From: a virus
DNA: 28,700 bases
Direction: 5' to 3' (one strand)
Virus record (IMG/VR): IMGVR_UViG_3300046517_001357
Coordinates: 1 to 28,700 of that record
The translations under genes were made by a program, and so were the position numbers. This document shows positions 17,059 to 22,655 of the stretch, piece by piece. The notes under the pieces are model-generated. The model was given only the letters and a program-made list of their open reading frames with translations. It was not told the origin of the DNA and did not search any database. How positions within the stretch are numbered: position 1 is the stretch's first letter; each line of letters opens with the position of its first letter.

Positions 17059-17210
17059 GGCTGGGTCTTGTACAAGACCACGATTGCAATGAGCAGGCCG
17101 ACGACGAGCAGCACGTAAAGCGCAGGGGCGGCGCCGATCAGCACGGCAATCAGGGTGCCGGGGCCTAGGATGGCAAGGGCCGAGATGACGACGAGAGCGA
17201 GCAAGCCCAT
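17052..17210 (-). CDS. Small two-helix membrane protein, candidate holin-like
   Basis: This 52-residue reverse-strand protein starts with ATG at 17210 (a GTG sits directly before it at 17213). It has two hydrophobic helices: GLLALVVISALAILGPGTLI and a second centred on LYVLLVVGLLIAIVVLY, separated by a short Gly/Ala/Pro turn, with a basic/polar end KTQPH. It lies 33 bases after the coiled-coil membrane gene and is the last gene of the left operon. Size and topology fit a holin or holin partner, but this is inference. The end overlaps the convergent late gene. Confidence 0.6.
   Translation of the reverse strand: MGLLALVVISALAILGPGTLIAVLIGAAPALYVLLVVGLLIAIVVLYKTQPH
17064..17079. repeat. 16-bp perfect palindrome at the convergent operon ends
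   Basis: The 16 bases GGTCTTGTACAAGACC read the same on both strands. They lie just inside the end of the small membrane gene, six bases past the late-operon stop. There is no T-run on either side, so a simple intrinsic terminator is not supported. It may be a protein site or coincidence of codon choice. Confidence 0.5.
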
Positions 17211-17243
17211 CACATCGATCCGATCACAGTGGATGAGCGGCGC

Positions 17244-17510
17244 TCACAGCCATCGGAACCCGTGCGCCATAACGCCGAGGATCGCGGCCGTGCCAGCGAG
17301 GTAGACGCCGAACAGCCAGTAGAGTTGACGGTCCTGCCGGCCGATCAGTGCCCGGAAGTCGCTATCCTGGCGATCCCGGATGCCGCGTATGTCGCTGCGC
17401 ATCTCGCCACGCATCTCGCGGATGTCCGTGCGCATTTCGCCTAGGACCGCCAGCGTCGCCTTGGCGATCTGTTCAAGCACGGCAACTCGGGGTTGTATGT
17501 CGTCAGCCAC
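17244..17510 (-). CDS. XhlA-like small membrane protein: coiled coil plus one C-terminal helix
   Basis: This reverse-strand gene starts with GTG at 17510 behind an AGAGGAAA site. The 88 residues form a long charged N-terminal coil with repeated IREMR and DIRGIRDRQDSDFR segments, then one transmembrane helix (LYWLFGVYLAGTAAILGVMA) and a short basic end. This resembles XhlA/haemolysin-type proteins that accompany holins in some phages. With the two-helix protein just downstream it could form a lysis pair. No endolysin is next to it, which weakens that reading. Confidence 0.65.
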   Translation of the reverse strand: MADDIQPRVAVLEQIAKATLAVLGEMRTDIREMRGEMRSDIRGIRDRQDSDFRALIGRQDRQLYWLFGVYLAGTAAILGVMAHGFRWL

Positions 17511-17538
17511 GATCGAGGTTTCCTCTCGGTTGGTGGTA

Positions 17539-17572
17539 GGGCGGGAGCGGCTTCCGAGGGCTGCTCCCGCCC
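17539..17572 (-). terminator. Strong hairpin between ERF gene and membrane-protein pair
   Basis: Two perfect 10-base arms (GGGCGGGAGC at 17539-17548 and its complement at 17563-17572) enclose 14 bases. It lies in the only sizeable gap of the left operon's distal half, directly ahead of the ribosome-binding site of the coiled-coil membrane gene. No T-run follows on the transcribed strand, so it may be a partial terminator, an attenuator or an mRNA-stabilising end that separates recombination from membrane genes. Confidence 0.55.
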
Positions 17573-17580
17573 GAATTGTA

Positions 17581-18486
17581 TCATCCAGCCAGGATCTTGT
17601 CCTCGCCGGCTATCACCACCTCGTCCAAGTCGTCGGCTGGCTCGGCCGGGAAGCGGGCGAAATTCTCGGCCAGGATGGCGCTGATCTCGCGCTGTGCCCA
17701 GTCCGGCGCGGTGGCGATGGCGTCCCCCACCGATGGCTTGTTGCCGATCTCCACCACCTCCTGGCGCCGCTTCAGCACGGCGCAGGCTGCCCGCAGCTTG
17801 TCGATCCATGCCTGCCATTGCTCGTCGGTGCGCTGGGGTTGCTCGGTGGGCTTCTGGCGGTAGAACCGGTTCTGGGCTGGATCGGCCTCATACACCTCCT
17901 GGTCCACCTTGCGCTCTGGGCGGGGTGTGGCGGCAGCGACGGTGCGGCGCATACCTTCCCCATCGTCGTCATCGTCGGCCAGCACGATGTTGAACACCAT
18001 GCCGAGCAAATAGCGGCGTAGATACGTGACTGCGCTGCCTACCGCCTGCACGCCTGTCGTGGCCGTGCGACCGCCCTGTGAGCCGAGGTTGGCAATCGGG
18101 GCGTCGAGGTAGTTCTCTTCGAAGTAGCCGCCAGCATGCGCCACAGTGCAGGTGATGCGGATGTAGCCTTCCGTTGGTGCGGGGGCTGAGCCGAACCGCA
18201 CCGAGAACCCGTGCCGTGTGTAGATCGGGCGCATGGCAGCGTCGATCGTCTCCAGCTTGGCGTACTTGTTGCCGAGGTGGCTGTTCTTGGCGTCACGCAC
18301 GACCGGCAGCATCTCGGATTGAGCGTCAGCCATGCCTTGGTTGAACGCACGCCGCGATTGGTCGTGGCCGACGTCGCGTTGCAGCCGAAGCAGTTCACCA
18401 AACTTGGCCACGTCGAAGCTGTCGTCCTTGGCAGCGCGCTCGATGAACGACATCAAGGCGCCGTTGGCAGGGGTGATCTCGTTCAT
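17581..18486 (-). CDS. erf: ERF-family single-strand DNA annealing protein
   Basis: The 301-residue product matches the ERF recombinase family. It opens with a helix and RRAFNQGMADAQSEM, then AKNSHLGNKYAKLETIDAAMRPI, then GFSVRF and ITCTVAHAGGYFEE, then TTGVQAVGSAVTYLRRYLLGMVF and the acidic turn ADDDDDG. ERF proteins anneal complementary single strands and support phage genome circularisation and recombination. The C-terminal 100 residues are a polar linker and a helical end of unknown role. The start ATG overlaps the HNH stop upstream (ATGA), so translation is coupled. The Gp157-like gene nearby often accompanies such proteins. Confidence 0.9.
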   Translation of the reverse strand: MNEITPANGALMSFIERAAKDDSFDVAKFGELLRLQRDVGHDQSRRAFNQGMADAQSEMLPVVRDAKNSHLGNKYAKLETIDAAMRPIYTRHGFSVRFGSAPAPTEGYIRITCTVAHAGGYFEENYLDAPIANLGSQGGRTATTGVQAVGSAVTYLRRYLLGMVFNIVLADDDDDGEGMRRTVAAATPRPERKVDQEVYEADPAQNRFYRQKPTEQPQRTDEQWQAWIDKLRAACAVLKRRQEVVEIGNKPSVGDAIATAPDWAQREISAILAENFARFPAEPADDLDEVVIAGEDKILAG

Positions 18487-19220
18487 GGTTGTATAGTCCT
18501 TTCCTTGCGCCTTTGGCGGTATGCGAAATTCTTCTCGCTATGGCAGATCGCGCAGATGAGAGCGCCGGCGGTATTCCGCTTCCCCGAGTATTTATGGCCC
18601 TTGTGGCAATGCGTCGGTGGCTGTCTCGGAGTGATCGGTATGTCGCTCCACGTTGAGGCGCCACGCGATCTGAGCGCGCTTACATAGCTTTTAGCTATCC
18701 CGTATTTCGCCGCGAGGATCGCTGGCGCTTCCTTGCTTTCCCTTATCTCTAATACCTGCGCCGCTGTGAGTTTGGCGCGGTGGCTCATTTCGCCTCGCAT
18801 AGGAGTGTACTTAGCGCGACCCTTCGCGATCATATCATGATGGTTCTGCTTATCAGTGCCGCGCCACAGGTGCGCGGGGTTGCAGCACGGCGGATTATCA
18901 CAGGCATGGCAAACGTGAAGGCCATTCTCCCAATCGTCGTCAATGAGCGATAAAGCTACCCGGTGTGCCAACCACACCTTACCTTTCCAGGCAGTCTGCC
19001 CGTAGCCGGTTGGGTTACGATAGCTAGTCCACTCCCAGCATTTTTCCGGTGATCCAACAGCGACTTTAGACCAAAACTGTTCGGCTGTTTTGATCTGCCG
19101 TTTTTCAGCATGGAACGATGCATTGCACCGCTTAGAGCAAAACAGGTTAGCGGTTTGCGCGCCGGACGGTGGACGCCTAAGCGATGCGCCGCATCGGCTG
19201 CATGTCGCTACGACAGGCAT
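18483..19220 (-). CDS. HNH endonuclease (mobile) with flanking zinc fingers
   Basis: The 245 residues start with a CxxC...CxxxC zinc finger (Cys7, Cys10, Cys28, Cys32). The HNH core spans about residues 60-135: CWEWTSYRNPTGYG, LAHRVALSL, then HVCHACDNPPCCNPAHLWRG. Residues 145-190 form a DNA-binding helix-turn-helix-like region (AKLTAAQVLEIRES, LAAKYGIAKSYVSAL). A Cys/His C-terminus may hold another zinc. The architecture fits homing-type nucleases that spread between phages. It fits exactly between Gp157-like and ERF genes, with one base before and a 4-base overlap after. The DNA looks visibly AT-richer than its neighbours. Confidence 0.85.
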   Translation of the reverse strand: MPVVATCSRCGASLRRPPSGAQTANLFCSKRCNASFHAEKRQIKTAEQFWSKVAVGSPEKCWEWTSYRNPTGYGQTAWKGKVWLAHRVALSLIDDDWENGLHVCHACDNPPCCNPAHLWRGTDKQNHHDMIAKGRAKYTPMRGEMSHRAKLTAAQVLEIRESKEAPAILAAKYGIAKSYVSALRSRGASTWSDIPITPRQPPTHCHKGHKYSGKRNTAGALICAICHSEKNFAYRQRRKERTIQP

Positions 19221-19221
19221 C

Positions 19222-19695
19222 TCAGAGAGTTCTCAGGACCAAGTGGGTTTCCCCGTTGTCCAATGTGGCTCCGGGTATCCGTTGCCCCGCGTTCAGTGCC
19301 TTCTTAATGGCGACTTTATCCGGCGCCCGCCTCCACCACTCGTCAGGTAACGCTGCCTCATCGAGCGCTGCCAGTTCGCGGCGCGTAGCGATGGTCGCGG
19401 TGTAAAGTGGGCGATCGGCACCCGTTAGGTCGACGCCTTCGAGCATACGCTTCATCATGTCGCGGCTCTTTGCAGCACGCGCCTTGATGCGCTTGAGACG
19501 TTCCTCGCCAATCTCGACCAGCTTGGTGTCAGCGATTGCCAGTTCCGCCACATCATCCAGCGCTGCGAAGAAACGTGAGTTTCCTTCGAGCGTGTCGTAG
19601 CGAAGGAGCGGATCGCGGCCGAGGCGAGGATCGCTGCTGATGAGCTGCATCGCCTCACTCATGACTTCTTCAAGCCTGTGCGGACTAATCGGCAT
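19222..19695 (-). CDS. Gp157-like phage protein
   Basis: The 157-residue product fits the siphophage Gp157 family, first reported as linked to phage resistance in Streptococcus thermophilus; its biochemical role is unclear. A helical Lys/Arg-rich coiled N-terminal half (VEIGEERLKRIKARAAKSRDMMKRML) is followed by a beta C-terminal half with TATIATRRELAALDEAALPDEW, PDKVAIKKALNAGQRIPGATL and a final HLVLRTL. Neighbouring ERF genes are common for this family. The start overlaps the upstream gene by eleven bases. Confidence 0.8.
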   Translation of the reverse strand: MPISPHRLEEVMSEAMQLISSDPRLGRDPLLRYDTLEGNSRFFAALDDVAELAIADTKLVEIGEERLKRIKARAAKSRDMMKRMLEGVDLTGADRPLYTATIATRRELAALDEAALPDEWWRRAPDKVAIKKALNAGQRIPGATLDNGETHLVLRTL

Positions 19696-19903
19696 CGTGG
19701 CTCTCGCGGAGCTTGTGGAAGCCCAGCCGCACCTCAGGGCTATCGAGATGCAGCGGCACGACCTCCAGGTGCTTCACCTGATCGGCAAGGGCGAGCAGCT
19801 TCTCAGCCAGCAGCCCGGCGGTGCGGTGGGGGATGTCTTTCCTGTGCAAGGCCCATCCGGCGATGAAGTCGGCCGTGCCCTGTATGTCCGATGCGATGCT
19901 CAT
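19685..19903 (-). CDS. Small early protein, unknown function
   Basis: The 72-residue product is helical and charged (IQGTADFIAGWALHRKDIP, GLLAEKLLALADQVKHLEVV), ending in an acidic stretch (ESHDAD). It overlaps the upstream gene by four bases and the downstream Gp157-like gene by eleven. There are no membrane or metal features and no recognised family. Its place suggests a role in early replication or recombination control. Confidence 0.65.
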   Translation of the reverse strand: MSIASDIQGTADFIAGWALHRKDIPHRTAGLLAEKLLALADQVKHLEVVPLHLDSPEVRLGFHKLRESHDAD

Positions 19904-20169
19904 GCTGCGTCGTCCTGTGTGTCCTGAGTTGCGGGTGCCGGCGGGTGGTCGCGGTGCCAGCCATCGATGGCGGCCTCGATATGCCGCTCCAGTTCCCGCC
20001 GCAGTGCGTGGGCGATGATTTCCTGCATGCGGGACGATTTGAATGCGCTGATTGCTGCCTCGATGCGCTCGGCCAGATCTTGCTGACTGGCAGCGGATGC
20101 CTGCTCGTCAAACACGAACCGGGCAGCCAGTTGCGCCACTGCTGCTTTGCCTTGGCCTGTCAGGCTCAT
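19900..20169 (-). CDS. Small early helical protein, unknown function
   Basis: ATG 20169 is preferred over upstream starts because a longer version would run into the previous gene and begins with a basic, non-family-like stretch. The 89 residues are mainly helix (GKAAVAQLAARFVFDEQAS, QDLAERIEAAISAFKSSRMQEIIAHAL, ELERHIEAAIDGW) with a Pro/Asp-rich tail. It overlaps the following gene by four bases. No family is recognised. Confidence 0.6.
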   Translation of the reverse strand: MSLTGQGKAAVAQLAARFVFDEQASAASQQDLAERIEAAISAFKSSRMQEIIAHALRRELERHIEAAIDGWHRDHPPAPATQDTQDDAA

Positions 20170-20194
20170 GTCCGGTTTCCAATGCTGATGGGGG

Positions 20195-20476
20195 TTACGC
20201 GCCGGGGGCGTCGGATTGCAGCGGTAGCTCGTCATCGTCTGGCGGCTGGCGGTTGCCGCCGGCGACATGCAGCGGGGGATCGGACGGGATGACGCGGCGG
20301 GGGGTGAACACAGCCCGCGGTCCTGGTGGGCGTCCGCGCTTGCGCTGCGGGTGCTCCAGCATGGTGATCATCTCGCCCAATTCGCTGATGCGCGCCTTCA
20401 CCTCCACGGCGTCGAGTTCCAGATCGCGCATGCGCAGCTTCAGCGCCGCGAGCAGATCGGGGCAGGTGCCGGTCAT
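20195..20476 (-). CDS. Small early protein with coiled N-terminus, unknown function
   Basis: ATG 20476 shares four bases with the stop of the PP-loop gene upstream, which supports this start over the ATG at 20497. The 93 residues have a coiled-coil-like helix (LLAALKLRMRDLELDAVEVK, ISELGEMITMLEH), a basic KRGRPPGPR patch resembling an AT-hook, and an acidic Pro-rich tail. The AT-hook-like patch hints at DNA contact. No named family is recognised. Confidence 0.6.
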   Translation of the reverse strand: MTGTCPDLLAALKLRMRDLELDAVEVKARISELGEMITMLEHPQRKRGRPPGPRAVFTPRRVIPSDPPLHVAGGNRQPPDDDELPLQSDAPGA

Positions 20477-21288
20477 ACGCCGCACATCCCTTCGCATTCT
20501 TCACCGAATAAGTCGGACTGGCCGCGTTCCTCCCAGGTTGAGAGATCGACCTGATCGAGTGGCTGGCGGCTACGGTGCAGGTAGACCTTGCCACGCTGGC
20601 CGGGTGGTCCGTCCCTGATCGCCGCGTCGAACGCGACCGCAACCGCGAAGTCTTCCGGCTGGTTGGCTTTCATGGTCCGCCACGCCGCGTCGTCGTGATA
20701 CGGGCACCACACGCAAGCCGACTTGACAGGCTTCGGATAACCAGCCGCCTCCAGCCACCGTAGACAGGCACGCCGCGAGAACTCTGCCTCGATCAGTGGC
20801 CAGCGGTTCCTGATCCACGGCTGTTCCGCTGGCTTCATGCGGTGCGCCTCGTCGGTGGAGATGCCAAGCCATTGCTCCACGACGGTTCCGGCCGGAACCG
20901 GCGCGCGCGCCGCAACGCCAAGCATCTCTCGGATCATCGCGACGATCGGCCGGACCTTCGCTTCTTTGGTGCATTGGCGCGGCAGCATGCTGTCCGGGTT
21001 CGCTGTGAAGAAGGGAGGACACGCGCTGCGTGGGGTGTCGCCCAGAAACGAGGCGAGGACTGCCTTTCCGAGCGGTCCTATCTTGGCCATCACATGATGC
21101 ACCGGAAACGGCAGCTGCATCGTGAGCCATTCTAGGTGGCTGTAGACTGCGGCTGGTTCACTGCCTGTATCAGCAAAAATGGCGCAATCTGGCATCGGCC
21201 CTATGTCGCCGTGTGCCGCTAAAAGAGCCAACGTCGTTGATTGGACACCCGCACCAAGCGAGAGAACACGGAGGACAGGATCGCTCAT
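20473..21288 (-). CDS. PP-loop (PAPS-reductase-like) protein, early operon copy
   Basis: The ATG at 21288 is used (ATG 21291 is equally possible); an upstream in-frame start at 21354 lies in non-conserved sequence. The 271 residues begin with LSLGAGVQSTTLALLAAHG, a PP-loop variant of the PAPS-reductase-like group common in phages. IFADTGSEPAAVYSHLEWL follows, then RQCTKEAKVRPI and a CVWCPYHDDAAW motif whose Cys residues could bind a metal cluster. It is clearly different from the late-operon PP-loop enzyme (SGGKDS type), so the phage carries two unrelated copies. The reaction is unknown; nucleobase or nucleic-acid sulphur chemistry is only one option. Confidence 0.8.
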   Translation of the reverse strand: MSDPVLRVLSLGAGVQSTTLALLAAHGDIGPMPDCAIFADTGSEPAAVYSHLEWLTMQLPFPVHHVMAKIGPLGKAVLASFLGDTPRSACPPFFTANPDSMLPRQCTKEAKVRPIVAMIREMLGVAARAPVPAGTVVEQWLGISTDEAHRMKPAEQPWIRNRWPLIEAEFSRRACLRWLEAAGYPKPVKSACVWCPYHDDAAWRTMKANQPEDFAVAVAFDAAIRDGPPGQRGKVYLHRSRQPLDQVDLSTWEERGQSDLFGEECEGMCGV

Positions 21289-21406
21289 CATTGCTTGGCC
21301 GCGATTGCAGAGACAAGTTCCGCCCCCCTGAACTGCGGCCTGGCCGTTCGCCATTCCCCGATTTCGTTCAGCAGCTCATCGAGGGCCTGTTGGCGCAGCG
21401 TGCCGC

Positions 21407-21598
21407 CTATTCGGACGGCGGGAGCGGGAAGCGGTCGATCAGTTCGTGGACGCTCGCCAGCAGGGCCAGGACGCGGCGGCGCAGCTCGCCAGCGCTCATG
21501 TCGTAGGCCCCGCCGATCGCTGCCAGTTCCAGCTTGATCGACTTCAGTCGTCGTTTCGCCTGTGGTATGCCAAATTTGCGGTTGGTTGGTTTCGCCAT
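21407..21598 (-). CDS. First gene of the left operon, small basic protein
   Basis: ATG 21598 follows an AAGGAA site about 9 bases upstream; a GTG at 21622 in frame lacks such a site. The 63 residues are basic and helical (KPTNRKFGIPQAKRRLKSIK, then SAGELRRRVLALLASVHELI). It could be a small nucleic-acid binding or regulatory protein. It is preceded by a leader of about 260 bases from the proposed left promoter. No family is recognised. Confidence 0.6.
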   Translation of the reverse strand: MAKPTNRKFGIPQAKRRLKSIKLELAAIGGAYDMSAGELRRRVLALLASVHELIDRFPLPPSE

Positions 21599-21867
21599 TG
21601 CACGAGTTTCCTTCGCGCTCACGGCGCTGACCGCTGCAATGCAGCAATTTGGTTGTGGGTAGCTGGTTACCGGAGGGCGCTAAATCGAAAGGTTTAGAAC
21701 TCGTTGCGTTTAGTCCGAAATTCTCTCGATCCGGGCTTGCCACTCCGTGTGAATGGCGGGTTACACTCGCGTTTGGCGTGTCGAACGGACGCCAACACGT
21801 CGGAAAATCAGGGGAAGGCGAATGCCGCACGGGACGTTCTCCGGTAACTCACGCTTTCTGATACCGG
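21599..21867 (-). other. Left-operon leader region
   Basis: I see no convincing gene here on either strand. The leader contains a 7-bp stem (TTGGCGT at 21773-21779 with ACGCCAA at 21789-21795), a CTAAA/TTTAG pair (21680-21697) and the palindrome GCTGCAATGCAGC (21633-21645). Lambda-type leaders carry antitermination sites; these structures are possible candidates but match no known nut sequence. Confidence 0.4.
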
Positions 21868-21896
21868 ATGTTGGGACAAATAGTCCTGCAAGTCAA
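21868..21896 (-). promoter_or_regulatory. Left early promoter with operator between -35 and -10
   Basis: On the reverse strand, TTGACT (21896-21891) is followed after exactly 17 bases by CAACAT (21873-21868). The spacer contains the dyad GGAC-TATTT-GTCC (21886-21874). This places the promoter immediately after the repressor terminator and upstream of the left operon. The same dyad occurs in both other early promoters, so repression by the adjacent HTH repressor is likely. Confidence 0.75.
21874..21886. promoter_or_regulatory. Operator site 1 (GGAC-N5-GTCC)
   Basis: The 13-bp dyad GGACAAATAGTCC has 4-bp arms around a 5-base AT-rich centre. It matches the other two sites closely and covers the left promoter spacer. 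Confidence 0.75.
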
Positions 21897-21897
21897 C

Positions 21898-21931
21898 AAA
21901 AAAAGGGAGAGGAGGGGGCTACGCAGCCCCC
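21898..21931 (-). terminator. Intrinsic terminator of the repressor gene
   Basis: On the reverse strand a perfect 7-bp GC stem (21931-21925 with 21920-21914, loop 21924-21921) is followed by a C-rich stretch and then a run of seven Ts (21904-21898). The repressor stop codon lies within the hairpin (21921-21919). The T-run ends one base before the -35 box of the left promoter. Confidence 0.8.
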
Positions 21932-22317
21932 GATACGGTGTGTCTCCCCCGTGTCCTGGAGCGGTGACCGCTGCTCGGTCGCGACGTGCGGCTACTGTCG
22001 GGAGCAGATGATGCGGCTGGCCAGCTCAGCTCAGGATGTTCCGCTTTCAGCCTGGCCGCTAATTCTGGCTCAACTCCAACGAGTGAACCCCATAGCAGGT
22101 ACTGTGGAGAAATGCGCAAGACATGGCAGAGAACCATGAGCATGCGCAGCGAAGGAAGCCGTATGCCGTTCTCGATGTGACGCACTGACGAGCTATCCAC
22201 ACCGAGGTCTGCGGCGAGCTGGGTTGGCGTTGCGTCAACCAGTTCTCGCACCCATCGCAAGCGGTCCCCTATGCGTTGGGCGTCTTCTTCCTGGAGGTCA
22301 TAGGGGGTCTGGCGCAC
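21919..22317 (-). CDS. Short HTH repressor (CI-like), GTG start
   Basis: GTG 22317 is chosen because AAAGGAG lies 6 bases upstream (22330-22324). An in-frame ATG at 22368 would fall inside the promoter itself. The 132 residues contain an HTH_3/XRE domain at about 13-70 (LRWVRELVDATPTQLAADLG, then VDSSSVRHIENGIRLPS and LCHVLRISPQYLLWG). The C-terminal 50 residues are Ser/Arg/Pro-rich and there is no S24 peptidase domain. It therefore lacks the usual RecA-triggered self-cleavage unit; induction must work another way. It probably binds the three GGAC-N5-GTCC operators. Confidence 0.85.
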   Translation of the reverse strand: MRQTPYDLQEEDAQRIGDRLRWVRELVDATPTQLAADLGVDSSSVRHIENGIRLPSLRMLMVLCHVLRISPQYLLWGSLVGVEPELAARLKAEHPELSWPAASSAPDSSRTSRPSSGHRSRTRGRHTVSGAA

Positions 22318-22335
22318 AGCGCGCTCCTTTAAAAA

Positions 22336-22350
22336 GCTAAATAATTTAGC
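22336..22350. promoter_or_regulatory. 15-bp palindrome at the repressor transcription start
   Basis: GCTAAATAATTTAGC is a perfect 15-bp palindrome around a central A. It lies where the repressor mRNA should start, just before its ribosome-binding site. It differs from the GGAC-N5-GTCC operators and could be a second regulator's site (for example the Cro-like protein) or an mRNA hairpin controlling repressor translation. Confidence 0.65.
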
Positions 22351-22356
22351 TCCGCC

Positions 22357-22386
22357 AAAATGGGACATTTAGTCCCGCTTCGTCAA
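22357..22386 (-). promoter_or_regulatory. Repressor promoter with embedded operator
   Basis: On the reverse strand TTGACG (22386-22381) is followed after 18 bases by CATTTT (22362-22357), or after 17 by CCATTT. The spacer holds GGAC-TAAAT-GTCC. The predicted start lies about 50 bp below the -35, near the 22336-22350 palindrome. The -35 is six bases from that of the divergent Cro promoter. Confidence 0.7.
22362..22376. promoter_or_regulatory. Operator site 2 (GGGAC-N5-GTCCC)
   Basis: The 15-bp dyad GGGACATTTAGTCCC has 5-bp arms and lies in the repressor promoter. It is the most symmetric of the three related sites, suggesting autoregulation. Confidence 0.75.
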
Positions 22387-22392
22387 CCCTAC

Positions 22393-22421
22393 TTGACGTA
22401 CGGACATTGCGTCCGCCAGAC
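22393..22421 (+). promoter_or_regulatory. Rightward early promoter with embedded operator
   Basis: TTGACG (22393-22398) precedes the dyad and a weak -10 (CCAGAC, 22416-22421, 17-base spacing). The -35 match is good but the -10 is poor, so the assignment rests mainly on position, divergence from the repressor promoter and the shared operator pattern. Confidence 0.6.
22401..22415. promoter_or_regulatory. Operator site 3 (CGGAC-N5-GTCCG)
   Basis: CGGACATTGCGTCCG has 5-bp arms around a 5-base centre and fills the spacer of the rightward promoter. It is the third member of the GGAC-N5-GTCC set. Confidence 0.75.
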
Positions 22422-22432
22422 TGTGGCAGTCT
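22418..22432. repeat. Inverted repeat just before the Cro-like start
   Basis: AGACTG and CAGTCT flank a 3-base TGG centre and end one base before the ATG. It occupies the place where a ribosome-binding site would be, and no clear ribosome-binding site is seen. It might be a protein site or a small mRNA hairpin limiting translation. Confidence 0.55.
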
Positions 22433-22433
22433 C

Positions 22434-22655
22434 ATGAACCGACACGCCCGCATTTTGGCAGACCTGGGGGGGCACAAGAGGGTGGCCAGCCTGTTCGGCA
22501 TGCCTGAGAACACGGTGGGGAAATGGCGGGTCCGGGGCATTCCCTCGCGGCACTGGCACCGGATCATTGCGCTGACCCCTGGCCTGACGCCGGAATACCT
22601 CGACCGCACCAAGCCGCGCTATCCGCAGCGCCGCTGCCAGACGGCGGCCGAATGA
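22434..22655 (+). CDS. Cro-like HTH regulator
   Basis: ATG 22434 gives 73 residues starting MNRHARILADLGG; an earlier in-frame ATG at 22407 overlaps the promoter. The domain reads ILADLGGHKRVASLFGMPEN, then TVGKWRVRGIPSRHWHRI. This is the Cro/YdaS-type helix-turn-helix in which the second helix ends in KWxxRGIP. It is a likely switch partner of the divergent repressor. The stop overlaps the next start by four bases. No ribosome-binding site is evident, but a dyad sits directly before the start. Confidence 0.8.
   Translation: MNRHARILADLGGHKRVASLFGMPENTVGKWRVRGIPSRHWHRIIALTPGLTPEYLDRTKPRYPQRRCQTAAE

Noticed and set aside
21753-22139. + strand open frame across the repressor
   Set aside because: Overlaps the left promoter, terminator and repressor; no ribosome-binding site and no family-like pattern.
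22318-22368. Longer start of the repressor at 22368
   Set aside because: This ATG would lie within the promoter, upstream of the predicted transcript start; the GTG at 22317 has AAAGGAG.
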